DNA of 64,000 nucleotides from assembly GCA_038131595.1 (NCBI GenBank), contig JAYPPR010000006.1:1-64000 (forward strand). Reading direction: 5' to 3'. Both the position numbers and the translations under genes were made by a program. Every line of letters begins with the position of its first letter. Position 1 is the stretch's first letter. Below the pieces are notes generated by a model that searched no databases, was not told the origin of the DNA, and saw only the letters and a list, made by a program, of their open reading frames with translations. The DNA comes from UBA9926 sp038131595. GTDB taxonomy: Bacteria > Pseudomonadota > Gammaproteobacteria > Pseudomonadales > Azotimanducaceae. Below, one piece after another: positions 19,125-27,426 of this stretch.

Positions 19125-19274
19125 CCGCTGCTATCATCATTCCGCTGGCTCAGCATATTTTTGATCCGTCGGCGGGTCGGAGGACCCACTCTGAGGGGTT
19201 GGTTTGTGTCGGAGAATGCCTCTCCACTCTAAAATTGATGCCCGGATTAGACTGACGACGACGGAGTGTTTGCT

Positions 19275-20264
19275 ATGGAAAGTCTTCAGCCGTTATCCAA
19301 GTTGAGTGTTTTAGAGGCAGCCGGTCGCTTGTCATCTCATATCGTGTCGACGCCGGTGCTGACATCCACGGCGATCGATCGATCCTATCAGACAACACTT
19401 TTCTTTAAGGGAGAGCACCTGCAGCATACGGGGTCTTTTAAGTTCCGAGGTGCGATGAATGCCGCGCTGCTTGCGAAAGAGGCAGGTGAGGTGGGTACCC
19501 TTTGCACTCATTCATCAGGCAACCATGGTGCAGCGCTAGCAGAGGCCGGCCGCATTCTTGGATTTGATGTCAAAGTGGTGATGCCAAAGGGCGCGAACGC
19601 GATAAAAGTGAATGCAGTAAGACGCGCTGGTGGGGAGGTTATCTGGTGTGCAGCCAGTAATCAGGCAAGAGAGGAGAAAGTTGCTCAGATCCAACGTCAG
19701 TATGCCGCAGTGTTGGTTCCGCCCTTTGATGATGAAAGGGTCATAGCTGGCCAGGGTACGGCCACGCTCGAACTGCTCGACACTGTCGAGCAACTAGATG
19801 CGGTCTTGGTGCCCGTAGGCGGTGGAGGGCTGCTTGGCGGCGCATTGCTCGCCTCGGAGGGCGTTAAGGTCATTGGCGTTGAGCCAGATTTGGCTAATGA
19901 CACCTGGCGCTCTTTTAAGAGCGGGGAACGGTATGGCATCGACTATTCCTTGACCATTTGCGATGGCCTGCGAGCATCCGTTGGTGTGCGCAATTTTGAA
20001 TTGATTAGGCGCCAAGCCAGCGACATTTTGACCGTCAGTGAGGAAGCGATCGTGCGGGCCACCGCTCAGTTTTGGAGAGACGCTAAGAGCTTCGTTGAGC
20101 CCAGCGCGGCGATTGTGCTTGCTGCGGTCCTTGAGAATCCAGAGATGTTTCGCAATCAACGGATTGGCGCGATCTTATCGGGGGGGAATGTTGATTTGAG
20201 TGCACTACAAAAGCCGCCCTACGATCGGTGGATGGCCAATGAAATGGCTGCAAACACTCAATAG
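19275..20264 (+). CDS. PLP-dependent serine/threonine dehydratase-like enzyme
   Basis: About 329-residue fold-type II PLP enzyme. The PLP lysine is in HTGSFKFRGAMNA, the phosphate-binding glycine loop is VPVGGGGLLGG, and SSGNHGAALAEAG is the substrate loop. Single-domain length, without an ACT regulatory domain, groups it with catabolic threonine/serine dehydratases, threo-3-hydroxyaspartate ammonia-lyase and serine racemase; the exact activity cannot be decided from sequence reading. ATG 19275 is preferred because CGGAG lies eight bases upstream; GTG 19266 overlaps that site. Confidence 0.85.
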   Translation: MESLQPLSKLSVLEAAGRLSSHIVSTPVLTSTAIDRSYQTTLFFKGEHLQHTGSFKFRGAMNAALLAKEAGEVGTLCTHSSGNHGAALAEAGRILGFDVKVVMPKGANAIKVNAVRRAGGEVIWCAASNQAREEKVAQIQRQYAAVLVPPFDDERVIAGQGTATLELLDTVEQLDAVLVPVGGGGLLGGALLASEGVKVIGVEPDLANDTWRSFKSGERYGIDYSLTICDGLRASVGVRNFELIRRQASDILTVSEEAIVRATAQFWRDAKSFVEPSAAIVLAAVLENPEMFRNQRIGAILSGGNVDLSALQKPPYDRWMANEMAANTQ

Positions 20265-20734
20265 GGTTCGTTGTTCTCGGTAGCCCCCGAAGTTTCTGTC
20301 GTCGGCGTACTCGATAGTCAGTCTGAATTAGTCACGCTAGTTGGCCAATAACTCCAAAGCGTGGGAGACCTCGGCCCAAAAGAGCCTTCAGCTGAAAAGA
20401 GCCTTCAGCCAAAAAGAGCCTTCAGCCAAAAAGAGAGCCTTCAGCCAAAAAGAGCCTTCAGCCAAAAAGAGCCTTCAATAAAAAGAGCCTCAGCCAAAAA
20501 GAGCCTTCAGCCAAAAAGAGCCTTCAGCCAAAAAGAGCCTCCAGCTAAAAATCTTTAAATTCAAAAACAGTTTTTGTCTGCAGGAGGGGTGAAACTTTCC
20601 TCTCAACTGATAGCCCTCAACTAGGCCGCTCTGCGCAATAAAGCGTACTCAATGCACGCGTGGACGAAAAACTCGGCAAGAGGCGTGTCGCCGTCTTCAT
20701 TTGAGCGCACAGTGTTTTCGATGGGAGGGATGTA
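20265..20734. other. Intergenic region dominated by a tandem repeat
   Basis: Contains the 17-bp repeat array described separately, then about 180 bases leading to the CPXCG gene. On the minus strand, the tail of a frame ending near 20621 reads PLAEFFVHACIEYALLRRAA, which has a protein-like composition, but it runs into the 5' end of the CPXCG gene and has no convincing start. Confidence 0.5.
20378..20551. repeat. 17-bp tandem repeat, about ten copies
   Basis: Unit GAGCCTTCAGCCAAAAA. Six copies are essentially exact; the first (ending GCTGAAAA), sixth (TTCAATAAAAA), seventh (one T deleted) and last (CCAGCTAAAAA) differ, and one copy has two extra bases. Because the unit is not a multiple of three and copies vary in length, it does not encode a periodic protein in a stable frame. 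The array lies between two + strand genes. Confidence 0.95.
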
Positions 20735-20926
20735 ATGAGCGATTGGTCTGCTGTTCACACCGGGCTTGCAAAGTGCCGGTGCCCTTATTGCGATGAGCCC
20801 ATTCAACTAGTCATCGATCCGATGCAGATTGACTCGCAATACGTAGAGGACTGCGAAGTCTGCTGTCGTCCGATGTTGGTCACTCCTCTAGGTAGCAACG
20901 AGGCGCTTTGCGAAACGGAGGATTGA
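20735..20926 (+). CDS. CPXCG-motif cysteine-rich zinc-ribbon-like small protein
   Basis: 63 residues. Two cysteine pairs, CPYC (near residue 16) and CEVC (near residue 41), with the intervening EPIQLVIDP...QYVEDCEVCCRPM, match the CPXCG-motif cysteine-rich family of gammaproteobacteria. The four cysteines probably bind zinc. Function is not known in the family. ATG 20735 is preceded by GGGAGGGATG, with a good Shine-Dalgarno. Confidence 0.85.
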   Translation: MSDWSAVHTGLAKCRCPYCDEPIQLVIDPMQIDSQYVEDCEVCCRPMLVTPLGSNEALCETED

Positions 20927-21194
20927 TAGCATCGGGCTATGGATAGGTCTCCCTTATGAGATGAGAGGACATCGGTGCTGCCAATTTGAAGACGAGGTAT
21001 TTCAATTGATCCCGCCTAGTTTCTCGGATGGCAGGTGCTGAAGCACCTTCGTGGTGTGATGATCGCACGACTGATGACGCTCTATTCGGTGAGTTGGCGC
21101 TGTAAACGCGTCAATCAGCGTCATTCATCCGTTGATTGAGTCGAATTCAATCACTGGGTCATGTTAATGCTTCTCCCGTCGCGCTAAACTATTC

Positions 21195-21300
21195 GAGCGC
21201 ATGACTGGCGATGAAAGGTGGAAGACCACCGGGAAGTGCGCAGGGTTTGAGTGCATCCAAGGATGGTGTGAGTCAGCCCAAAGCCGCTCGCCTGGGCACT
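21195..21300 (+). ncRNA. ZTP (pfl-type) riboswitch upstream of glyA
   Basis: The segment matches the ZTP riboswitch. P1 pairs GCGCA (21197-21201) with TGCGC (21237-21241). Inside it lie the conserved GACTGGCG, the helix GGTGGAAGACCACC, and the trailing GGGAAG. After a linker of about 45 bases comes the 3' conserved element CGCCTGGGCA (21289-21298), which forms the pseudoknot in known examples. It sits 31 bases before glyA, a typical target. It senses ZTP/ZMP, which build up when 10-formyl-THF is short. No clear U-run follows the 3' element, so control is more likely at translation than by termination. Confidence 0.85.
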
Positions 21301-21331
21301 TTGAACATCCATAGAACTTGGAGACCCGCCC

Positions 21332-22615
21332 ATGGCCCAATCCGTAGATGCGAGTGCACAACTCGCTAACCTAGAACTCCTCTCAAAGAACGACCCTGCC
21401 GTTTACGCTGCTTTGCTAGGCGAAGAGGCGCGTGAGCGCAGTGGTATCGAGCTGATTCCCTCAGAGAACTATGCCTTTCCGGAGGTGCTTGCAGTACTAG
21501 GTAGCGTTTTTACCAACAAGTATTCAGAAGGGTATCCGGGTCGCCGGTATTACGGCGGTCAGACCTATACTGATGAGATTGAGAATTTAGCTCGTGATCG
21601 TGCAAAGGAAGTGTTCCGGTGCGAGCATGCGAACGTCCAGCCCTTGTCGGGCTCGGGTATGAACCAAGCCGTGTATTTAGGTTTGCTCGAGCCAGGCGAC
21701 ACCATCATGGCCATGGATTTGTCCCATGGGGGGCACCTTACCCACGGTGCGCCCGTGTCCCATATGGGGCGGTTGTTTAACTTCGTCCGATACGTGACAG
21801 ATCCTACCGATGGATCGATCGATTTTGATCAAGTGCGCAAAGACGCCATCGCAAATAAGCCCAAGATGATGCTCTGTGGATACACGTCTTACCCGAGAGA
21901 TATTGATTACGCGGCGTTTAAAGCGATTGCTGACGAAGTAGGCGCGATCTCCATGACAGATGCGTCGCATTTTGGTGGGTTGGTTGCTGGAGATGCAATG
22001 AACAATCCCTTCGATTTTGGTTTTGACATTGTGACTACAACAACCCACAAGTCGCTCCGAGGTCCGAGGGGCGGGATGGTGCTCTGCCGGAAGAAGTTCG
22101 CCAAAGCAATTGATAAGTCGGTCTTCCCCGGGCTCCAAGGGGGACCGCACATGAATGCGGTTGGTGCGATTGCCGTGACTTTAGAAAAAGCCAAAACGGC
22201 GGAGTTCAAACAATACGCCCAAGGTGTGCTTGATAATGCCCAAGTCATCGCTAATCGCCTAATCGAGGGAGGAGCGGAACTCGTTACAGGCGGGACTAGC
22301 AATCACATGATCGTGATGAACACCATGACCTCGTTTGGCATCGATGGTCGGGTGGCCGAGGAAACGCTTGATGAAGCAGACATCACAACCAACAAGCAGA
22401 TAATCCCTGATGACCCAAATCCCCCCCTCAGACCGAGTGGTATACGCCTTGGTACGCCTGCAGCGACGGCGCGAGGCATGGGGGAGAGCGAGATGAACCA
22501 GCTTGCCGATTGGATGATTCGGGCGCTAAAAGCTGCGGAGAATGAAGACGCGTTGGCAGAAATTAGAGGTGAGGTCCACGCGCTGTGCGAGCAATTCCCG
22601 GTGCCAGGAATTTGA
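21332..22615 (+). CDS. glyA: Serine hydroxymethyltransferase
   Basis: Interconverts serine and glycine and loads tetrahydrofolate with a one-carbon unit. 427 residues, normal length. The PLP lysine lies in VTTTTHKSLRGPRGG; NKYSEGYPGRRYYGG and SGSGMNQAVYLGLL are conserved substrate and cofactor regions. ATG 21332 (GGAGACCC upstream) is the only sensible start. The upstream ZTP riboswitch links its expression to folate one-carbon status, consistent with its role. Confidence 0.97.
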   Translation: MAQSVDASAQLANLELLSKNDPAVYAALLGEEARERSGIELIPSENYAFPEVLAVLGSVFTNKYSEGYPGRRYYGGQTYTDEIENLARDRAKEVFRCEHANVQPLSGSGMNQAVYLGLLEPGDTIMAMDLSHGGHLTHGAPVSHMGRLFNFVRYVTDPTDGSIDFDQVRKDAIANKPKMMLCGYTSYPRDIDYAAFKAIADEVGAISMTDASHFGGLVAGDAMNNPFDFGFDIVTTTTHKSLRGPRGGMVLCRKKFAKAIDKSVFPGLQGGPHMNAVGAIAVTLEKAKTAEFKQYAQGVLDNAQVIANRLIEGGAELVTGGTSNHMIVMNTMTSFGIDGRVAEETLDEADITTNKQIIPDDPNPPLRPSGIRLGTPAATARGMGESEMNQLADWMIRALKAAENEDALAEIRGEVHALCEQFPVPGI

Positions 22616-22737
22616 TTCGCTAAGACCATATGCCCCGGCGCAAGTCAGCTAAGGTGTTCAATGACAAGTGATAGGTGCGCAGGGTCCCCCTGCTCCTTCG
22701 CACAGAGATCACCTGAATGGGTCATCTGACGGTGCTA

Positions 22738-23388
22738 TCAGTCCAGTGAAGCGAGGAATGACGTAAGCGCCTCGCCCGCTACCGAAAATGCCTCGTGACT
22801 GACCTTGATTGTCTTGGGTTGTCGGAATCCGTGATCCGCTCCAGGGATGATCGACAGCTGTTTGGAGGGCGTGGACAGCTGTGAGAACAGTTCGACTAAA
22901 TTATCCTCATAAGCCAAAGGGTCGCGCTCGCCCGAAATGAAACATACAGGGAGCGTGAGTCTTGAGGCATGCTTCCACCGGCTCAGTGAAGGCTTGTTGG
23001 CAGGATGTACGGGCACTGAAAAACAGATGGTGGAACCTATCCTCGCCCGCAATGGGTGGGCTTGATCCAGCAAATGAGCAGCGAGGTGGGTAGCGACTCG
23101 AGCGCCATAACTGTGTCCACCAAGGTGTATTCGGTGGTCAGGAAATACTTTAGAAGCCGCTTCGAACGCTTGTTCGTACTCGTTAATCGTGACGCTCAAG
23201 TCCCTAGGAGGAAAAGCTTTACCCTCGGTTCTGTAATCGAACTGGAACCGCCAGGTACAGAGGCCCACCCGATGACACGTTTGCGCGATGCCTTCCATGT
23301 GAGGATGATGCTGATCCATGCTAGACCCTGGAGCTAGGAGAACAAGATCTTCAGATTCATCAACAATGGTTATGAGAGGGTTTGTCAT
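22738..23388 (-). CDS. Alpha/beta hydrolase, KANL3/TEX30-like
   Basis: About 216 residues of a compact alpha/beta hydrolase. The nucleophile elbow is GGHSYGARVATHLA, the oxyanion region LLAPGSSMDQHHPHM lies near the N-terminus, the acid is likely in ISGERDPLAYEDN, and the His in PGADHGFR. The short length with no cap and the GHSYGAR elbow fit the KANL3/TEX30-type (dienelactone-hydrolase-like) family of unknown substrate. ATG 23388 is chosen; the open frame upstream to 23454 starts at a GTG and adds no recognisable sequence. Confidence 0.75.
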   Translation of the reverse strand: MTNPLITIVDESEDLVLLAPGSSMDQHHPHMEGIAQTCHRVGLCTWRFQFDYRTEGKAFPPRDLSVTINEYEQAFEAASKVFPDHRIHLGGHSYGARVATHLAAHLLDQAHPLRARIGSTICFSVPVHPANKPSLSRWKHASRLTLPVCFISGERDPLAYEDNLVELFSQLSTPSKQLSIIPGADHGFRQPKTIKVSHEAFSVAGEALTSFLASLD

Positions 23389-23653
23389 CCATTTGCCCGT
23401 AAGATTGGCTCGTCGAGGTTGCTCACCGTAGCTTGCAGTGACGTGAGGGGCCAAAATTCCACAGGGCCTCAGTCACTCAAGCGCCCAGTTCACATTAACA
23501 TTCCCCGGAAATTTATTGTGGTTTGCATCATCGACACACAGGTTGTTAACTCCGTATGACGGCACTGGCCGCGCTTGAAGCAATGCGACCCACTGCCATG
23601 CTTGGGCAACCAGTAAAACGATTGCCTAGGAAAAAGCTTGCGAGGATAGATCA

Positions 23654-24052
23654 ATGATTCGATTCGATGAATGGCTCCCGGTATCTGCGGAGCACCTCTG
23701 GTCAATTCTGGGAACGGTTGACCGGGTGGATTGGGTGCCAGGTGTCACTGCCTGTGAGCTCGATGGTTCAGTGAGACGGTTACATCTGCCTGGCGCTGGA
23801 GCTATTGCAGAAGAGATTAAAGTGAGAGATGAAGCGCAATTTCGTCTGGTCTATCAGTGTATTGAATCCCCCCAACCCATGGATTTTCATGAGGCTCGAA
23901 TCCAAATCATCCCGGAGTCCGATGATCGTTGCAGACTGATATGGGAAGCTGACATTCGCCCAGAGCAGTTTAAGCCCTTTCTGAAAGGAAGTATGGAGGG
24001 AGCGCTTGCTCAGCTGAGGGAAGTTGCCGTATCGAGTGCTGGCCGAGCGTAA
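23654..24052 (+). CDS. SRPBCC-superfamily protein (polyketide cyclase/START-like)
   Basis: 132 residues with the SRPBCC layout: an N-terminal strand then helix (IRFDEWLPVSAEHLWSIL), VDRVDWVPGV, a beta-sheet core, and a long C-terminal helix (FLKGSMEGALAQLREVA). Such proteins bind hydrophobic ligands in a deep pocket; the ligand is unknown. It stands alone, divergent from the hydrolase and convergent with the unknown protein downstream. GAGGAT before ATG 23654 supports the start. Confidence 0.75.
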   Translation: MIRFDEWLPVSAEHLWSILGTVDRVDWVPGVTACELDGSVRRLHLPGAGAIAEEIKVRDEAQFRLVYQCIESPQPMDFHEARIQIIPESDDRCRLIWEADIRPEQFKPFLKGSMEGALAQLREVAVSSAGRA

Positions 24053-24099
24053 GCACCTTTATAGAGACGCTTATTCTTGAGCTTCGGCCGCAGCCTGGC

Positions 24100-24603
24100 T
24101 TAATTCGCTTCTGAGTCATCGGATCTTGGAAGGAGCTCGTCAAGTAGCGTTTGCCAAAGTACCTGATTCTCGAATCCCGATTGCCATTGATTAAAAGTGG
24201 GAGCGATGGTGCCCGGTGCCGCCACGGGCTGAACGCGCTCTTGGTCAAGGTCGACCAAAAATGTCTGAGCAAGTTTCGGTCCAAGCAGAAACATAGACAT
24301 TAGCGCTTGGTCATCACGGTCTAGTTGACAAGAACCAGAGAGGGATTGCCTTCGAAGGCGCGCGACTGCCTCGCTTGTTTGCTCGACGAGATAAAAGACT
24401 CGTCTCGATAATTGAGGTCCTCCCCATGCTTGAGCCCAGATCAGGCCTTTTGCTGGGCAAGCCCGGCAAGACAGTGCCGAGACAACGGGCCCCTGCCAAA
24501 AGGTAATATCCCAGCGGGCGGTCTCACGACGGTTGCTGAACCAATCCCAATCGTGCGCGTGATCGCAGGGTGTCTCTTCAGTGAGTAACGCCGAGTGACT
24601 CAC
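24100..24603 (-). CDS. Conserved-looking hypothetical protein
   Basis: 167 residues, soluble, no signal peptide or membrane segment, and no family that I recognise. Noticeable are an N-terminal His/Asp/Trp-rich part (CDHAHDWDWF) and a pair of cysteines in LSCRACPAKG, which might bind metal or be redox active. It starts at GTG 24603, overlapping the TGA of the upstream FMN reductase (GTGA), so the two are translationally coupled. The tight coupling suggests a shared redox function, but that is inference. Confidence 0.6.
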   Translation of the reverse strand: MSHSALLTEETPCDHAHDWDWFSNRRETARWDITFWQGPVVSALSCRACPAKGLIWAQAWGGPQLSRRVFYLVEQTSEAVARLRRQSLSGSCQLDRDDQALMSMFLLGPKLAQTFLVDLDQERVQPVAAPGTIAPTFNQWQSGFENQVLWQTLLDELLPRSDDSEAN

Positions 24604-25163
24604 ACTTTCTTGGCCAGCTCGGTAAATGCAAGGGCGATTTCATTGGCCCGCACAGTCAGAGGATGGTCTGATGCAAGATTTGGCTCCGAGAAAACCGAGA
24701 AGGCCTGCGGGACGATGAAGAACTCAGGGAAAACGATAGCGCCTATCCCGCGAAGGTAGTTGGCGAGCTCTGCCGCCGCCCTGATGCCTCCCAGACCGCC
24801 TGGCGAGCTGCTGCAGATAAGCACCGGCTTCAGCCTGAATGCGGAGAGATCTGGCGCCCCCTGATCACTTCTGGTCAACCACGTTAGTGTGTTGAGTAAG
24901 AGCGGCGTGATAAGGCCGTTGAATTCGGGGCAACCAATGATGAGTCCGTCAGCTTTCTGAACCGAGCATCTAAAATCGCGAAGGCTAGACGGATAACCAG
25001 TCGATTGCTCTGTGACCTGGCTGTATAGGGGAAGGTTGAGCGTTTCCAATCGCTGCGATTCAACCTCGTGCCCCAGTCCGGATACGGCGGTTGAGACCAT
25101 TGACGCAGCTAGCCAATTGACCGATTCCTCTCGATCACTGCCTGCGAAGGTAAGAAAGGCCAT
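24600..25163 (-). CDS. NADPH-dependent FMN reductase-family flavoprotein
   Basis: 187-residue flavodoxin-like reductase. The N-terminal phosphate loop region FAGSDREESVNW corresponds to GSxRxxS, and CPEFNGLITPLLLNTLTWL is the characteristic FMN-contact and dimer motif (PEYN...LKNALDWL in relatives). SSSPGGLGGIRA is the second loop. The family reduces FMN, quinones, azo dyes or chromate. First gene of a two-gene unit with the unknown 167-residue protein. Confidence 0.85.
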   Translation of the reverse strand: MAFLTFAGSDREESVNWLAASMVSTAVSGLGHEVESQRLETLNLPLYSQVTEQSTGYPSSLRDFRCSVQKADGLIIGCPEFNGLITPLLLNTLTWLTRSDQGAPDLSAFRLKPVLICSSSPGGLGGIRAAAELANYLRGIGAIVFPEFFIVPQAFSVFSEPNLASDHPLTVRANEIALAFTELAKKV

Positions 25164-25253
25164 GCGCTGAGCTCCTTATTTGACGGCGCTATCAATCTCG
25201 GTGATTGGCTTGAATAATACCGAAAGGTCAGTTTAATCTGCGACGGCGAAAAT

Positions 25254-25700
25254 ATGAATGAGGTCAATATGACGGATGACGCAACAGCAAGCGGTCCTCT
25301 TCCTGCAGTGCCCTATATTAAGGGGGCTGGCACAGATGATCCGTACCTCGAGGGAATGGCGTGCGGTCAGTGTGGCGCGGTTTTTTTGGGCGAAAGAGAC
25401 ACCTGTTCAAGTTGTGGGGGTAGAGATACGCTTGAAAAGAAGCGGTTAGGAAATACGGGGAAACTGTACTCTTACAGCATTGTATTCCGCAGCTTTCCCG
25501 GTATCGACGTACCGTATATTTCGGCCATCGTTGATCTTGATGGCGGGGGTACAGTTAAGGGTAATTTGATTGGTATTGACCCCGACCCTGCCAACTTGGC
25601 GTTTGACATGCCTGTCGATGTGATCTTCGACGACGCGCTCGGACGCAAGGATAAAGAAGGCAATAGTTACATTAGTTATTTTTTTAAACCAGCGGCGTAG
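25254..25700 (+). CDS. Zn-ribbon/OB-fold DUF35-family protein
   Basis: 148 residues with a rubredoxin-like zinc ribbon (CGQCGAVFLGERDTCSSCG) and an OB-fold (YSIVFRSFPGIDVPYISAIVDL...). DUF35 proteins act as partners of thiolase-like enzymes, binding acyl-CoA and channelling substrate. The thiolase 35 bases downstream on the same strand fits this pairing exactly. ATG 25254 is used; an ATG at 25269 is an alternative. Confidence 0.88.
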   Translation: MNEVNMTDDATASGPLPAVPYIKGAGTDDPYLEGMACGQCGAVFLGERDTCSSCGGRDTLEKKRLGNTGKLYSYSIVFRSFPGIDVPYISAIVDLDGGGTVKGNLIGIDPDPANLAFDMPVDVIFDDALGRKDKEGNSYISYFFKPAA

Positions 25701-25734
25701 AACGCGAAGTCGCCACAAAGCATAGGAGCTGCAA

Positions 25735-26877
25735 ATGAGTGATGTGTATGTAGTGGGTGTAGATATGATCAAGTTCGGCCGTTTCCCAGACAAGACGGTC
25801 CCACAGCTTGGCGCGCAAGCGGCGTTGATGGCGCTGGATGACGCAGGCCTGCAAATTCAGGACATGCAGGCGTTATATTGCGGAAACCTCGGGCAGGCTT
25901 CTGGCATGGTTGGCCAGCGGGTGCTGCAAGAAATCGGTCAGACAGGGATGGCCGTTGTAAATTGCGCGAATGCTTGTGCGACGGGTGCGACGGCTTTCCG
26001 TGAGGCATGGATGTCGATTAAGGCTGGTGTGTTCGATTGTGTATTGGCAGTTGGTGTAGAACAGATGGGTAAGGGGCTGCTCGGCGGGGCCGGCGGTGCC
26101 ACAGGGATTCCAAAAGAGGGATTACTTGGATCAGGGACGATGCCAGCGGTATTTGCTGAAGCGGGTATGGAACATGCGCGTAACCATGGAACCACTTTCG
26201 AGCAATTTGCAAAGGTCAGCGTAAAGAATCATCACCACTCAACCATGAATCCGAAAGCGATGTATCAGATCGAAACGCCGCTAGAGACTGTGATGAACGC
26301 GGAGATGATCTCTTATCCTAATACTAAGCTCATGTGTTCAGTGAACGTCGACGGTTCGGCTGCGGCAGTCTTGGTCTCTGAGAAGAAAGCCAAAGAGCTG
26401 GGATTGCAGCGAGCCGTGAAGGTTCGCGCGTCGGTCTTAACCAGTGACCCTTACAGCGATCGTGATCTCGTCATGCCAGACGTTAATTCGGTGACTCGAA
26501 TGGCGGCTAAGCAAGCGTATGAGATGGCTGGAATTAGCCCTGATGACCTGGATTTGGTTGAGCTACACGATTGTTTCGCCACGGCCGAGATCCTTCATTA
26601 TGAAAACCTCGGACTATGCGGTGATGGGGAGGCCGGTCGAATGATTGACGAGGGCCAGACCTCACTCGGCGGAAAGATTCCTGTGAACGTCTCGGGCGGT
26701 CTACTCTCGAAGGGGCATCCACTGGGTGCAACAGGGATCGCGAACATTTACGAACTCTGCACTCACCTTCGAGGCGAAGCGGGAGCTCGGCAAGTGGAAA
26801 ACGCAAGATTTGGGATGGCGCATGTCATCGGTCTGGGTTCTGCTTGCGGGATTCATATCCTGGAAAAAGTCGCTTAA
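25735..26877 (+). CDS. Thiolase-family acyl-CoA acetyltransferase (SCP-x type)
   Basis: 380 residues of the thiolase superfamily, SCP2/SCP-x-like branch. The nucleophilic Cys is in NCANACATGATAF, and the C-terminal catalytic motif is SGGLLSKGHPLGATG with the final Cys in GLGSACGIHIL. The catalytic His lies in ELHDCFATAE. With its DUF35 partner it probably cleaves or forms 3-ketoacyl-CoA bonds in branched-chain, sterol-like or other unusual acyl-CoA metabolism. A rho-independent terminator follows. Confidence 0.9.
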   Translation: MSDVYVVGVDMIKFGRFPDKTVPQLGAQAALMALDDAGLQIQDMQALYCGNLGQASGMVGQRVLQEIGQTGMAVVNCANACATGATAFREAWMSIKAGVFDCVLAVGVEQMGKGLLGGAGGATGIPKEGLLGSGTMPAVFAEAGMEHARNHGTTFEQFAKVSVKNHHHSTMNPKAMYQIETPLETVMNAEMISYPNTKLMCSVNVDGSAAAVLVSEKKAKELGLQRAVKVRASVLTSDPYSDRDLVMPDVNSVTRMAAKQAYEMAGISPDDLDLVELHDCFATAEILHYENLGLCGDGEAGRMIDEGQTSLGGKIPVNVSGGLLSKGHPLGATGIANIYELCTHLRGEAGARQVENARFGMAHVIGLGSACGIHILEKVA

Positions 26878-26900
26878 CCACGGCATCAATTACCGGCGAC

Positions 26901-26930
26901 AGGGCCAGTTATCACTGGCCCTTTTCATTT
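26901..26930 (+). terminator. Rho-independent terminator after the thiolase gene
   Basis: Stem AGGGCCAG / CTGGCCCT with loop TTATCA, followed by TTTCATTT. It begins 24 bases after the thiolase stop and ends just before the phosphoesterase start. Confidence 0.8.
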
Positions 26931-26940
26931 GGAGCGCTAC

Positions 26941-27426
26941 ATGCGGATCGGTGTCGTCAGCGATACTCACAATAATCTCGCTAATTGCAGGAAGATCGTT
27001 GCACTATTCAACGAAGCTGAAGTTGACCTTGTTATTCATACCGGGGACGTGACGCAGGCTAAGACGATCGACGTCTTCGGCGAATTGTCTATGCCAATGA
27101 TAGGTGTCTTTGGCAATAATGATGTTGAGCGTGAGTCCTTGGAGCCAGCGATTGCTAGAGCGGGGTTTGAGTTTTTCAACCCGCCTTATGAGTGTGAGCT
27201 GGCAGAAAAGTCCATCTGCATTGTCCACGATCCGCTCGAATTTCCGGAAGGCTACCAATCTCGCTTTGACGTTAGTTTACATGGGCATACGCATCGGTTC
27301 TTGTACGAGAAATCTGAGTCGCATCTTGCTTTCAACCCGGGTGAATGCGCGGGCATGATGAAAGGACTCAATGCGATAGGTGTCGTAGACCTCGTTCAAA
27401 TGAATGCGGAGGTCATCAAATTTTGA
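26941..27426 (+). CDS. YfcE/MJ0936-type metallophosphoesterase
   Basis: 161 residues of a minimal calcineurin-like phosphoesterase. Metal ligands are visible in VSDTHNN, HTGDVT, FGNND, VHDP and LHGHTHR. The size matches the YfcE group, whose members hydrolyse phosphodiesters in vitro; the physiological substrate is unknown. ATG 26941 is chosen (MRIGVVSDTH); an upstream TTG at 26929 overlaps the Shine-Dalgarno GGAG. The next gene starts inside its stop codon. Confidence 0.87.
   Translation: MRIGVVSDTHNNLANCRKIVALFNEAEVDLVIHTGDVTQAKTIDVFGELSMPMIGVFGNNDVERESLEPAIARAGFEFFNPPYECELAEKSICIVHDPLEFPEGYQSRFDVSLHGHTHRFLYEKSESHLAFNPGECAGMMKGLNAIGVVDLVQMNAEVIKF

Noticed and set aside
20378..20551. CRISPR array or small repetitive protein for the 17-bp repeats
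   Set aside because: There are no unique spacers between the units, and the unit is not a multiple of three with indels that change the frame; a 65-residue open frame over it is a by-product of repetition.
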